Shown here piece by piece: positions 39,504 through 49,012 of a stretch of DNA of 64,000 bases; within the stretch, counting starts at the first letter, position 1; each line of letters starts with the position of its first letter. Origin of the DNA: JABDGC01 sp964449835 (GTDB lineage: Bacteria; Pseudomonadota; Gammaproteobacteria; DSM-16500); NCBI GenBank assembly GCA_964449835.1, contig CAYVBZ010000003.1, forward strand, positions 12,219 to 76,218, read 5' to 3'. The translations under genes were made by a program, and so were the position numbers. Below the pieces are notes generated by a model, which saw only the letters and a program-made list of their open reading frames with translations, had not been told where the DNA came from and did no database searches.

Positions 39504-41057
39504 ATGGAACTTAAACAACTCAGCCCTTCCGAAATTAGTGAACTCATTAAAGAAAGAATTCAGAGCTTCGATTTAAAGCCAGAAGTACGCACTGAAGGCA
39601 CCATCGTCAGCGTGAAAGACGGCGTTGTACGCGTTCATGGTTTAAATGATGCCATGCAGGGCGAAATGATTGCGCTGCCCGGTAACACTTACGGTCTCGC
39701 TTTGAACTTGGAAAGAGATTCCGTGGGCGTTGTGGTCTTAGGGCGTTCCAGCGAACTCTTGGAAGGACAAACCGCCAAATGTACCAACCGTATTTTGGAA
39801 GTTCCCGTCGGCGAAGCTTTATTAGGCCGTGTGGTGGATGCTTTAGGTAATCCCGTGGATGGCAAAGGCGCGATTAAAGCGCAAGGTCATTTTCCCGTTG
39901 AAAAAGTGGCGCCCACCGTCATTTATCGTCAACCTGTTTCACAGCCTGTCCAAACGGGACTCAAATCCATTGACTCCATGGTGCCAATCGGCCGTGGACA
40001 ACGCGAATTGATCATCGGCGACCGCCAAACCGGTAAAACCGCTGTGGCCATCGACGCTATCATTAATCAACGCGGCACCGGCGTGAAATGTATTTACGTC
40101 GCCATCGGACAAAAAGCCTCTTCCATTGCCTCTGTCGTGCGCAAGTTAGAAGAACACAAGGCCATGGAACACACCATTATTGTCGCAGCACCTGCCTCAG
40201 ACACTGCCGCTATGCAATATATCGCTCCTTATGCTGGTTGCAGCATGGGCGAATACTTCCGCGACAAGGGTGAAGATGCGTTGATTATTTATGATGATTT
40301 AACCAAACACGCCTGGGCTTACCGTCAAATTTCCTTGCTCTTAAGACGTCCCCCGGGCCGCGAAGCTTATCCCGGCGACATTTTCTATTTACATTCGCGT
40401 TTATTGGAACGCGCTTCCCGCGTGAACACCCACTATGTTGAAAAACATACCGAGGGCCGCGTGAAGGGCAAAACCGGATCTTTGACCGCCTTGCCAGTCA
40501 TTGAAACCCAGGCAGGCGACGTGTCCGCCTTTGTTTCAACTAACGTCATTTCCATCACAGACGGACAAATCTTTTTAGAAACCGATTTATTTAACTCGGG
40601 CTTTCGCCCCGCCATCAACGCCGGTCTTTCGGTGTCGCGTGTTGGTGGTGCGGCACAGACCAAACTCATTAAGAAATTGGCCGGTGGCGTGCGATTGGCG
40701 CTCGCGCAATATCGTGAATTGGCGGCCTTTTCTCAGTTCATGTCCGATTTGGACGAAGCCACCCGCAAGCAGCTCGAACGCGGACAACGCATTATGGAAG
40801 TCATGAAACAAAAACAATATATGCCGCTTTCCATCGCGGACATGGCTGTTGTGTTGTATGCCGCCGATCAAGGTTTTCTGGACGAAGTGCCCTTGAACAA
40901 AATCGCTGCTTTTGAAAAAGGCCTGCAAGATTATGCGCATGCCCATCATGGTGAATTCATGACAAAGCTCAGCCATTCCGGCGACTATAACGATGAAATC
41001 GCTAAAACCTTGCGGTCCATCGTGGAAGGGTTCAAGAAAAACCACAGTTGGGAATAG
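39504..41057 (+). CDS. atpA: ATP synthase F1 subunit alpha
   Basis: This 517-residue nucleotide-binding subunit of the head has the P-loop GDRQTGKT and the alpha signature PAINAGLSVSRVGGAAQ. Sites on alpha bind nucleotide but do not turn over. It is full length and shows no oddity. Confidence 0.97.
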   Translation: MELKQLSPSEISELIKERIQSFDLKPEVRTEGTIVSVKDGVVRVHGLNDAMQGEMIALPGNTYGLALNLERDSVGVVVLGRSSELLEGQTAKCTNRILEVPVGEALLGRVVDALGNPVDGKGAIKAQGHFPVEKVAPTVIYRQPVSQPVQTGLKSIDSMVPIGRGQRELIIGDRQTGKTAVAIDAIINQRGTGVKCIYVAIGQKASSIASVVRKLEEHKAMEHTIIVAAPASDTAAMQYIAPYAGCSMGEYFRDKGEDALIIYDDLTKHAWAYRQISLLLRRPPGREAYPGDIFYLHSRLLERASRVNTHYVEKHTEGRVKGKTGSLTALPVIETQAGDVSAFVSTNVISITDGQIFLETDLFNSGFRPAINAGLSVSRVGGAAQTKLIKKLAGGVRLALAQYRELAAFSQFMSDLDEATRKQLERGQRIMEVMKQKQYMPLSIADMAVVLYAADQGFLDEVPLNKIAAFEKGLQDYAHAHHGEFMTKLSHSGDYNDEIAKTLRSIVEGFKKNHSWE

Positions 41058-41064
41058 GTGAGCA

Positions 41065-41934
41065 ATGGCTGCAACCAAAGAGATACGCACAAAGATCCGC
41101 AGTATTCGCAATACGCAAAAGATCACCCGCGCCATGGAAATGGTGGCGGCGAGTAAAATGCGGAAAGCGCTAGAGCGGATGACGAAAGCCAAACCTTTCG
41201 CCAAGAAGGTGCTGCAAGTGATCAACCATGTTGCGCGCGGCCATCTTGAATATCATCATCCCTTTCTGCAAGAACGCGAAATTAAAAAGGCAGGCTATAT
41301 TGTTGTGACCACCGATCGCGGCTTATGCGGCAGCTTAAACAATAATTTATTGAAAACAGTGCTGCGCGAGCTCAAAAAGCAGAAAGAGGCCAATATCAAT
41401 TTGGATCTCTGTCTCATTGGCAATAAGGCCATGGCTTTTTTCAAACGCTTTGGCGGCAATATCGTAGCCAATGCTTCCCGTTTAGGTGATGCACCCTCGG
41501 TCATAGACTTAGTTGGCGTGGTCAGAGTTATGCTCGATGCTTACTTAAAAAACGAAATCGACGCCTTATATCTTTGCTCTAACGAATTCATTAATAAAAT
41601 GCGCCAAGAACCGCGCATACAGCAAATTCTGCCCTTAGTTCCCGGGGAAGAAGAAGCCTTGAAACACCATTGGGATTATATTTATGAGCCAGATGAAGCC
41701 AGCGTTTTGCTGGACAACCTACTCACGCGCTATATTGAGTCCCAAATTTATCGGGGCGGCATTGAAAATATAGCCTGTGGACAAGCGTCCCGTATGTTGT
41801 CAATGAAAAATGCCACGGACAACGCGGCGTACTTGATCGAAGAACTGGAGCTGATTTATCACAAGGCCCGTCAAGCGACAATCACCCGTGAATTGTCCGA
41901 AATCGTGGCCGGTGCATCCGTATTAGAAGATTAA
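41065..41934 (+). CDS. atpG: ATP synthase F1 subunit gamma
   Basis: This 289-residue central shaft subunit begins with TKEIRTKIRSIRNTQKITRAMEMVAASKM and ends in the matching long helix (NATDNAAYLIEELELIYHKARQ). TTDRGLCGSLNNN is the conserved central motif. Confidence 0.96.
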   Translation: MAATKEIRTKIRSIRNTQKITRAMEMVAASKMRKALERMTKAKPFAKKVLQVINHVARGHLEYHHPFLQEREIKKAGYIVVTTDRGLCGSLNNNLLKTVLRELKKQKEANINLDLCLIGNKAMAFFKRFGGNIVANASRLGDAPSVIDLVGVVRVMLDAYLKNEIDALYLCSNEFINKMRQEPRIQQILPLVPGEEEALKHHWDYIYEPDEASVLLDNLLTRYIESQIYRGGIENIACGQASRMLSMKNATDNAAYLIEELELIYHKARQATITRELSEIVAGASVLED

Positions 41935-41953
41935 ACAGAAAGAGGTAAGACAA

Positions 41954-43351
41954 ATGAGCAGTGTGGTCAGCCTAACTAAAGTTGGAAAAATTGTTGAAGT
42001 CATTGGCGCCGTCGTCGACGTGGAATTTCCACATGACGCCGTGCCGAAGATTTATGATGCTTTAAATGTGAAATCTGAAAAGCTCGTGCTTGAAACCCAG
42101 CAACAATTGGGCGGCGGCGTGGTCCGCACTATCGCCATGGGTTCAACTGATGGTCTGCGCCGAGGACTGGATGTGCTGAACACGGGCCACCCCATCCAAG
42201 TGCCCGTGGGCAAGCCTACCTTGGGCCGCATTATGAATGTTTTGGGCGAGCCGATTGACGAACAAGGCCCCGTTGTGGCGGACCTGCTTCCCATTCACAG
42301 GCCCGCTCCCAGCTTTGCCGAACAAGCGGCCAACGAAGAATTGCTTGAAACCGGCATCAAGGTTATCGATCTCATCTGTCCTTTTGCCAAAGGCGGCAAA
42401 ATTGGCTTGTTCGGCGGCGCCGGCGTCGGCAAAACCGTCAACATGTTGGAGTTAATCCGTAATATCGCCGTTGAGCATAGCGGTTACTCTGTATTCACAG
42501 GTGTGGGTGAAAGGACACGTGAAGGCAACGACTTCTACCTCGAAATGAAAGAATCCAAGGTGTTGGACAAGGTGTCTCTGGTCTACGGACAGATGAATGA
42601 ACCGCCGGGCAACCGTTTACGCGTCGCTTTGACCGGTTTGACCATTGCCGAAAGTTTCCGCGACGAAGGCCGCGATGTACTTTTGTTCATCGACAATATC
42701 TTCCGTTATACGCTGGCCGGCGTCGAAGTGTCGGCGCTTTTGGGACGTATTCCCTCCGCAGTCGGTTATCAACCTACCCTGGCCGAAGAAATGGGCATCT
42801 TGCAGGAACGAATCACTTCCACCAAGACCGGCTCCATTACGTCCGTACAGGCCATTTACGTGCCTGCCGACGATTTGACCGATCCTTCGCCGGCAACCAC
42901 TTTTGCGCACTTGGATGCGACCGTCGTCTTGTCGAGACAAATCGCCGAATTGGGTATTTACCCTGCTATCGACCCCCTCGACTCCACTAGCCGTCAATTG
43001 GATCCTTTAATCGTGGGCCAAGACCACTACGAAACAGCGCAAGCGGTCCGCAAAACTCTGCAGCGCTACAAGGAACTGAAAGATTTGATCGCCATCCTCG
43101 GGATGGATGAACTGTCCGAAGAAGACAAACTGACTGTCATGCGGGCCAGAAAGATCCAAAAATTCCTGTCTCAGCCCTTCTTCGTGGCCGAAGTCTTCAC
43201 TGGGTCGCCCGGTAAATATGTGCCGCTCAAAGAAACCATCCGCGGTTTCCGCGGCATCGTGGACGGCGAATACGACCACTTGCCCGAACAGGCGTTTTAC
43301 ATGGTCGGCACCATTGATGAAGCAGTCGAAAAAGCCAAAGGCATTCATTAA
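41954..43351 (+). CDS. atpD: ATP synthase F1 subunit beta
   Basis: This 465-residue catalytic subunit has the P-loop GGAGVGKT, the catalytic glutamate in GVGERTREGND, and the beta signature near PAIDPLDSTSRQ. It hydrolyses or makes ATP in the F1 head. It follows atpG by 19 bases with a GAAAGAGG leader. Confidence 0.97.
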   Translation: MSSVVSLTKVGKIVEVIGAVVDVEFPHDAVPKIYDALNVKSEKLVLETQQQLGGGVVRTIAMGSTDGLRRGLDVLNTGHPIQVPVGKPTLGRIMNVLGEPIDEQGPVVADLLPIHRPAPSFAEQAANEELLETGIKVIDLICPFAKGGKIGLFGGAGVGKTVNMLELIRNIAVEHSGYSVFTGVGERTREGNDFYLEMKESKVLDKVSLVYGQMNEPPGNRLRVALTGLTIAESFRDEGRDVLLFIDNIFRYTLAGVEVSALLGRIPSAVGYQPTLAEEMGILQERITSTKTGSITSVQAIYVPADDLTDPSPATTFAHLDATVVLSRQIAELGIYPAIDPLDSTSRQLDPLIVGQDHYETAQAVRKTLQRYKELKDLIAILGMDELSEEDKLTVMRARKIQKFLSQPFFVAEVFTGSPGKYVPLKETIRGFRGIVDGEYDHLPEQAFYMVGTIDEAVEKAKGIH

Positions 43352-43374
43352 ACGGCGGAAGGGGAGTAACACCC

Positions 43375-43797
43375 ATGACAGCAACCATGCGCCTCGATAT
43401 TGTCAGCGCCGAGAAGGAAATTTTTTCCGAGGTCATCGAAGCGGCCTTTATTACCGCCGATATGGGGGAGCTCGGCATTTATCCCGGCCATACACAGCTT
43501 TTAACGACGCTCAAGCCCGGCAATGTGCGGGCTTTCATGCAGGACAAGTCTGAAGAAGTGTTTTTCATTAATGGCGGGATGCTGGAAGTCCAGCCCTTTA
43601 TCGTGACTGTTTTGGCGGATACGGCTGTGCGTGCGCGAGATTTGGACGAACAAGCTGCCTTGGAAGCCAAAGCACGGGCTGAAAGAAAGCTTGCGGAAAA
43701 AACTTCCGAAATTGACTTTGCCTCGGCAGCCGGCGAATTGGCCGCAGCCATTGCCCAGCTGCGCGCAATACAACAACTGAGAAAACGCACCAAATAA
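43375..43797 (+). CDS. atpC: ATP synthase F1 subunit epsilon
   Basis: This 140-residue protein has the N-terminal beta sandwich (DIVSAEKEIFSEVIEA, MGELGIYPGHTQLLTTLKPG) and two C-terminal helices that can inhibit hydrolysis. It closes the atp operon. Confidence 0.95.
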   Translation: MTATMRLDIVSAEKEIFSEVIEAAFITADMGELGIYPGHTQLLTTLKPGNVRAFMQDKSEEVFFINGGMLEVQPFIVTVLADTAVRARDLDEQAALEAKARAERKLAEKTSEIDFASAAGELAAAIAQLRAIQQLRKRTK

Positions 43798-43819
43798 GCG
43801 TTTATTGTTTGGAATGAAA

Positions 43820-44896
43820 ATGGACATTCAAAAACCAGCCAAAAAAATCAAAAGACGCCGCCACGACTCCAACGACATTTTATTCCGTTATGCTCTGCTC
43901 CTCGGCTTCGGCGAATTCCATGTCAAATTCGACAAAGAAACCGGTTTAAAAGCGATTGTAGCGATTCATAACACCAAGCGCGGCCCTGCCCTAGGCGGCT
44001 GCCGTATGGTGCCTTATAAGGCCACAGCGAAAGCTTTAGAGGATGCTTTGCGCCTCGCCTCCATGATGACCCTTAAGGCGGCCATTTCAAATTTACCGCA
44101 TGGCGGTGCCAAAGCCGTACTGATTAAACCCAAGCTCATCAAAGACCGGCAAGCCTATTTTGAAAAATTCGGGGAGTTCGTCAATGAACTGAATGGCCGC
44201 TATATCACGGCGGTGGATAGCGGGACCGATCCGAATGACATGGACATTGTGGCGCGCAAGACCAAATTCGTCACCTGTACCAGCGCAGACGGCGATCCTG
44301 CCCCCTATACTGCTCTGGGTGTGCGGCGCGGCATTGAAGCGGCCGTTAAATTCAAATTGGGCCGGGATGATTTACAAGGTCTGCGCGTTGCCATCCAAGG
44401 CGCGGGCCATGTTGGCTATGAACTGGCAAAACAATTGTGTGAGCGAGGCGCGAAACTAACGATCTGTGATATTAATGACCAGACTTTGGACCGCTGTGTT
44501 CAAGAGTTTGACGCCGACCTCTGCTCCCCAGATGAAATTTATGACCTCAAAGTCGATGTCTTCGCGCCCTGCGCCCTCGGCGCCATTTTGGACTTAAACA
44601 CCATCAAACGCTTAAAAGCCAAAATCGTCGCCGGCTCCGCCAATAATCAATTGGCCCATATGCAATTCGGTCTCGCCATGCACGACCGCGGCATTTTATA
44701 TGTGCCTGACTTTGTCGTAAATGCTGGCGGCCTTATCCAAGCCTCCGCCTTTTATGTCCACGGCGACATCAACAAAGCCCACGAACAAATCTCAAATATC
44801 TACGACACCCTCATGGAAATCTTCCAAAGGTCTAAAAAAGAAAACATCCCCACCGTCGACATCACCGAAAGGATTGCCCAAGAAAGACTGAAGTAA
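43820..44896 (+). CDS. Leu/Val/Phe-type amino acid dehydrogenase
   Basis: The protein has about 358 residues and belongs to the Glu/Leu/Phe/Val dehydrogenase superfamily. Family segments are GPALGGCRMVPY, the substrate lysine in LPHGGAKAVLIKP, TAVDSGTDPNDMDIVA, and the NAD-binding GAGHVGYELAKQL. The size and motifs fit leucine dehydrogenase, which deaminates branched-chain amino acids with NAD. The first 20 residues are unusually lysine- and arginine-rich. ATG 43814 and TTG 43805 are alternative starts; I chose 43820 for its GGA at suitable spacing. The usual gene after atpC, glmU, is not here. Confidence 0.88.
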   Translation: MDIQKPAKKIKRRRHDSNDILFRYALLLGFGEFHVKFDKETGLKAIVAIHNTKRGPALGGCRMVPYKATAKALEDALRLASMMTLKAAISNLPHGGAKAVLIKPKLIKDRQAYFEKFGEFVNELNGRYITAVDSGTDPNDMDIVARKTKFVTCTSADGDPAPYTALGVRRGIEAAVKFKLGRDDLQGLRVAIQGAGHVGYELAKQLCERGAKLTICDINDQTLDRCVQEFDADLCSPDEIYDLKVDVFAPCALGAILDLNTIKRLKAKIVAGSANNQLAHMQFGLAMHDRGILYVPDFVVNAGGLIQASAFYVHGDINKAHEQISNIYDTLMEIFQRSKKENIPTVDITERIAQERLK

Positions 44897-44923
44897 ATCC
44901 ATCATGCTTGTCCCTTCTGGTTT

Positions 44924-45892
44924 TTAAGCCCTCCCAAACTCAAAACTCAAAATCTCTTCAATACGCTGACACCCCACCGCCAACATCACCAAGCGGTCCA
45001 CGCCCATCGCAATGCCCGCGCAATCCGGCAAGCCCTGCGCGAGCGCAGCCAAGAGACGCTCGTCTATAGGGACCTTAGGTGCCCCCTGCTTCTTGCGGTC
45101 TTCTAAATTCTGCAAAAAACGGGCCCGCTGCTCCTCGGCAAACTGTAATTCATGAAAACCATTTCCTAATTCAATCCCTCGGTAAAAAACTTCAAAGCGC
45201 GAAGCAAGCGGTGGCAGGCCTTGCCGCAGGCGCGCCAAGGCTGCTTGCGAAGCAGGAAAGTCATAAATAAACACAGGACGTTCATCGCCTAGCTGCGGTT
45301 CGATACAATGACTCAATAAAAGCTGGAGCCAGCCGTCCCGCTCTAAGGTGGCCGCCACCTGAATCTCCTTTTGCTGCTCGGCACAAGCCTGAAGCGCATC
45401 AAGTGAAGCCTCATGAGGATCAATTCCTAAAAACCGCTCGAAAACTTGCTGATAGCTATACCGCTCCGCTGGCTGCGTCCGCATTAGAAATTGTAACAAG
45501 GCATCCACCTCATCCATTAAAGCATGATGATCAAAGCCCACACGGTACCACTCAAGCATTGTGAATTCAGGATTGTGCAAACGCCCCAACTCATCTTGAC
45601 GAAAGGCTTTGCAGATTTGATAAATGCAGCCTGACCCCGCCGCCAATAAACGTTTCATGGCATATTCCGGCGAGGTTTGGAGATAACAAGTTTGGTCCTG
45701 CGAAGACCGCGGATTACGGACGGCCGCAGAAATACTCAAAATAAAGGGATCTGTCACCGTTCCGTGAGAGAGTAAGGGCGTTTCAACCTCAAGTACCCCA
45801 CGCTCAGCAAAAAAACTGCGAATTTGAGCAAGCAGCGCCGCTCGTTTTTTTAAGAACTCTACTTTGGCGGAAGGCCGCCAGTTTAGAGACAC
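44924..45892 (-). CDS. epmA: EF-P beta-lysylation protein EpmA
   Basis: This 322-residue enzyme resembles the catalytic core of class II lysyl-tRNA synthetase. Motif 2-like FRQDELGRLHNPEFTMLEWYR and motif 3-like GIAMGVDRLVML are present, and the tRNA anticodon-binding domain is missing. It attaches beta-lysine to a lysine on EF-P. It is co-oriented with efp, 3 bases downstream, and epmB lies across the promoter gap, so the full pathway is local. Confidence 0.94.
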   Translation of the reverse strand: MSLNWRPSAKVEFLKKRAALLAQIRSFFAERGVLEVETPLLSHGTVTDPFILSISAAVRNPRSSQDQTCYLQTSPEYAMKRLLAAGSGCIYQICKAFRQDELGRLHNPEFTMLEWYRVGFDHHALMDEVDALLQFLMRTQPAERYSYQQVFERFLGIDPHEASLDALQACAEQQKEIQVAATLERDGWLQLLLSHCIEPQLGDERPVFIYDFPASQAALARLRQGLPPLASRFEVFYRGIELGNGFHELQFAEEQRARFLQNLEDRKKQGAPKVPIDERLLAALAQGLPDCAGIAMGVDRLVMLAVGCQRIEEILSFEFGRA

Positions 45893-45895
45893 ATC

Positions 45896-46465
45896 TTATT
45901 CCTTGACCCGAGCAACGTATTCACCGGTCCGCGTGTCCACTTTCAACAACTCACCTTCCGAAATGAACAAAGGAACACGAACAATCGCGCCGGTTTCGAG
46001 TTTAGCGGGCTTCGAGCCGCCACCAGAGGTATCCCCGCGAATACCGGGATCGGTTTCAACAACTTTGAGCACCACAAAAATCGGAGGGTTGACGATGATC
46101 GGCTCTCCATTCCACAACGTAATCATGCATTCAGTTTGCTCTTTCAGCCATTGCTTTGCATCCGCCACTTGGGTTTCATTGACGGCATATTGCTCAAAAG
46201 TATCTTGGCACATGAAATGCCAGAGGTTGCCATCGTTATAGAGATATTGTGCTTCAATGTCAGAGACATCCGCCGAAGGCAGAGAATCATTAGATTTATA
46301 GGTCCTTTCAACCACACGGCCTGTCTTTAAATTGCGGGTTTTAACCCGGTTAAAGGCCTGGCCCTTCCCGGGTTTGACAAACTCATTGTCCAAAACAACA
46401 CAAGGGTCACCGTCAATCATGACTTTGGCGCCGCTTCTGATTTCATTCATCCCCAGTACGCTCAT
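45896..46465 (-). CDS. efp: translation elongation factor P
   Basis: This 189-residue factor rescues ribosomes stalled on polyproline. The modified lysine lies in EFVKPGKGQAF near residue 34, the form used by the EpmA/EpmB pathway. Three beta-barrel domains are implied by length. The gene heads the efp-epmA unit and diverges from epmB. Confidence 0.96.
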   Translation of the reverse strand: MSVLGMNEIRSGAKVMIDGDPCVVLDNEFVKPGKGQAFNRVKTRNLKTGRVVERTYKSNDSLPSADVSDIEAQYLYNDGNLWHFMCQDTFEQYAVNETQVADAKQWLKEQTECMITLWNGEPIIVNPPIFVVLKVVETDPGIRGDTSGGGSKPAKLETGAIVRVPLFISEGELLKVDTRTGEYVARVKE

Positions 46466-46536
46466 TATGGTTTACTCCGCTCTAAATCGGCATATAATAA
46501 TCGCTTTGTTTGAAAAGTGCCATTGCCACAGCAGCT

Positions 46537-47544
46537 ATGATAACCACCAAACCCAACCCCAAACTGGACTGGCAGCAAGAGTTAATTCAGGCCGTCACTG
46601 ATCCTCGCGAGTTATATCGGTTGCTGGATTTAGATCCTGCCACACTCCAAATTCCGGAAAAGGCCCTTGCACAGTTTCCGCTCAAAGTCCCGCGGGGGTT
46701 TATTGCGCGCATGCAAAAAGGAAACCCCAAAGACCCCTTGCTGCGGCAGGTCTTGCCTCTTCCAGAGGAAGAGCAAAAAAAGAAAGCCTATCTTCCAGAC
46801 CCTTTAAAAGAGACAGCGGCCAATCCTATTTCCGGCCTTTTGCATAAATACCATGGCCGTGTCCTTTTGACGCTGACCGGCGTTTGCGCCATTAATTGCC
46901 GCTATTGCTTCCGCCGTCATTTTTCCTATGCTGAAAATAATCCTAGCCAGCAAGGCTGGGAAAAAATCTTTGCTTATATTCAGAAGGACCCGACAATTCA
47001 AGAAGTGATTTTAAGCGGCGGCGACCCTTTGCTGTTAAATGACAGAAGCTTGAAAAACTTCACAGATCAACTGGCCGCCTTCCCCCAGGTTAAGCGATTA
47101 CGTATTCACAGCCGTATCCCCATTGTGCTGCCGGAGAGGACCTCTGAAGAGCTGCTCATTTGGTTCAAAGAACTAAAACAGACGCCGGTCTTGGTAACGC
47201 ATTGCAATCACCCGCAGGAAATTAACCCAGCAGTAAAGGAAGCCATGCAGCTTTTAAAGCAAGCCGGAGTCAGCTTGTTGAATCAGGCGGTACTTCTAAA
47301 AGGGGTCAACGATGATGTCGAAACACAAGTTGCTTTGAGTGAAGCCCTCTTCTCGGCGGGAATTCAGCCTTATTATTTGCATCTCTTTGATAAGGTTGAA
47401 GGCGCGGCCCACTTTGATTTGCCCTTGGCCCATGCTAAAAAATTATATCGTGACTTGAGCCAACGCCTGCCCGGCTATTTGCTGCCGAAACTAGCACAGG
47501 AAGTGCCAGGAGAAGGCGCAAAGCGAGTCTACAGTAGTTTCTAG
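46537..47544 (+). CDS. epmB: EF-P lysine 2,3-aminomutase EpmB
   Basis: This radical-SAM enzyme has 335 residues. It carries the cluster motif CAINCRYCFRRHF and the PLP-lysine region near the C-terminus (HLFDKVEGAAHFD precedes it). It converts alpha-lysine to beta-lysine for EpmA. I choose ATG 46537 over a TTG at 46510, which lies near the efp promoter. The stop overlaps the convergent outer-membrane protein gene by 4 bases. Confidence 0.94.
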   Translation: MITTKPNPKLDWQQELIQAVTDPRELYRLLDLDPATLQIPEKALAQFPLKVPRGFIARMQKGNPKDPLLRQVLPLPEEEQKKKAYLPDPLKETAANPISGLLHKYHGRVLLTLTGVCAINCRYCFRRHFSYAENNPSQQGWEKIFAYIQKDPTIQEVILSGGDPLLLNDRSLKNFTDQLAAFPQVKRLRIHSRIPIVLPERTSEELLIWFKELKQTPVLVTHCNHPQEINPAVKEAMQLLKQAGVSLLNQAVLLKGVNDDVETQVALSEALFSAGIQPYYLHLFDKVEGAAHFDLPLAHAKKLYRDLSQRLPGYLLPKLAQEVPGEGAKRVYSSF

Positions 47545-48140
47545 CCAAAATTATAGGACAAGCCCCCGCCATAGAGGTTTAAATCGCCTGTTTGATTATT
47601 GCCATGCGCTCTGGCCCACTGAAGATTGACCGCGATGCTGGGCGCGAAATAATAAGCAAGACCCAAGGCCATGTAGAGACCCGTCACATTATTTGCGCCG
47701 GGATTGAGATTCAAGCCGCTGGCTAACTGCGTATTTGTAATTTGGACGTTAGAATGGACCCGCGCAATACCGAGTTTGCCAAAAAGCTCGACGCTCGAGT
47801 CTGAGATTGGCACAGAGGCCTTCGCGGACAAATCATAGGAATAATGCGTGTCTTGTCCTAGTTTGGGGCCATTGTAGATTCGCGTTGGAAAGTAGTGGGT
47901 GTAGCCTGCTTCTGCGCTAAAGAAGGTCGTGAGTTTATAACCGAGATTAACATTATAGCCCATGCCCGAACGACGAACATTCGGCGCATCGTAACTTTTA
48001 CTCGAGACCGTGGAATACCCCATGTTGCCTTCAATATACCATCCTTGCGGCGGCGGAAAAGCAGCTTGAGCACTCGCGGAAAAAATAAGGCCCAACAAAA
48101 AAAGACGCAAAACGAAGCAAAATCCCTTTTTCAAAACCAA
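47541..48140 (-). CDS. outer-membrane beta-barrel protein
   Basis: This 199-residue protein has a signal peptide ending at SASAQA. It continues with alternating strands rich in Gly, Tyr and Asn (GWYIEGNMGYSTVSS, GYNVNLGYKLT, and similar), ending in LSYNFG. The pattern fits an eight-stranded barrel of the OmpA-like/OmpX type. The terminal residue is Gly rather than Phe, which is unusual for recognition by BamA. No C-terminal peptidoglycan-binding domain is present. The exact role is unknown. Confidence 0.8.
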   Translation of the reverse strand: MVLKKGFCFVLRLFLLGLIFSASAQAAFPPPQGWYIEGNMGYSTVSSKSYDAPNVRRSGMGYNVNLGYKLTTFFSAEAGYTHYFPTRIYNGPKLGQDTHYSYDLSAKASVPISDSSVELFGKLGIARVHSNVQITNTQLASGLNLNPGANNVTGLYMALGLAYYFAPSIAVNLQWARAHGNNQTGDLNLYGGGLSYNFG

Positions 48141-48224
48141 ACTCCTTCAGACAGACCAGCAGTTATTTTATGCTTTCTTGCTATGAAGTAAAGGAGAGAT
48201 AACCCCCTCTCCCTCCATGCTCCG

Positions 48225-48761
48225 CTAATCAAACTTATAAACAAATCCCAAATTAAACTGGTCCTGTCGCGGCGTTGAAATCCCACTAAAGGATTGATAA
48301 GCCGTATAAACATACTCCCCACGAAGATCAAGGTTCTGAGTCAAACCCACTTGCATTCCCAAACCAAATTGACCGCCATTCACATTGCGGTTGGAGGTTT
48401 GAGAAGGTGTGAAATGAGAACGGACGAGACCAAGACGCAGATAAGTTAAAGTATGGTCGGTCAACATAATTCCGGGGAGAAGACTAATGCCATAACCATA
48501 GGTGGTTTTGAGGCCATTATCATTCAGGGTCAAGGTGCCCAAAGTGCCAAAAAGTTCCCCGCCAAGATAGAGATTTTGGGAGAGAAGCGCGCCGTAACCG
48601 GCATTGACCATAAAAGGCACGCCGCGGTAATTACGATTTAAGCTATCTGTGGTGTTGGTGGCTTCACCAATACTCGCACCCAAGTAAGGCGCGCCATCAG
48701 CAAAAGCCGCAGTGGCTGTGAGCGCGAGAGCGGTGCCCGCAAGCATTAATTTTTTCAACAT
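48225..48761 (-). CDS. outer-membrane beta-barrel protein
   Basis: This 178-residue protein begins with signal peptide MLKKLMLAGTALALTATAAFA. Its strands (APYLGASIGEA, FMVNAGYGALL, NLYLGGELFG) end in NLGFVYKFD, an eight-stranded barrel pattern. It is similar in size and kind to its downstream neighbour but not closely alike in sequence. Both may be surface proteins of a host-associated bacterium. Confidence 0.8.
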   Translation of the reverse strand: MLKKLMLAGTALALTATAAFADGAPYLGASIGEATNTTDSLNRNYRGVPFMVNAGYGALLSQNLYLGGELFGTLGTLTLNDNGLKTTYGYGISLLPGIMLTDHTLTYLRLGLVRSHFTPSQTSNRNVNGGQFGLGMQVGLTQNLDLRGEYVYTAYQSFSGISTPRQDQFNLGFVYKFD

Positions 48762-48900
48762 AAGGTCACTCCTAAGGGTTATTCTTTGCTTTAAAAATAT
48801 ACTGTATTGTATATTAAAGTCCTAAAATACTCAATGAACAGACCCGGTTAAATAATGCATTAAAACCCACTATATTTCTACCCCCCATTTTACATAGGGC

Positions 48901-48946
48901 CGTTCGCCCTGAGGAGGCTGCAAAGCAGCCGTCTCGAAGGGCCTCC
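48901..48946. repeat. palindromic intergenic repeat, copy 2
   Basis: CGTTCGCCCTGAGGA, a hairpin GGCTGC-AAA-GCAGCC, then TCTCGAAGGGCC. This shares its frame with the complement of 12027-12070, but the internal hairpin differs. It lies in the 250-bp gap between an outer-membrane gene and pgi. Confidence 0.65.
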
Positions 48947-49012
48947 GATTGAAATCTTGCCAATCAACCACAAGACCGCGTATGATTTGGCTCTTTTCCA
49001 GGCTTTAAAAAA

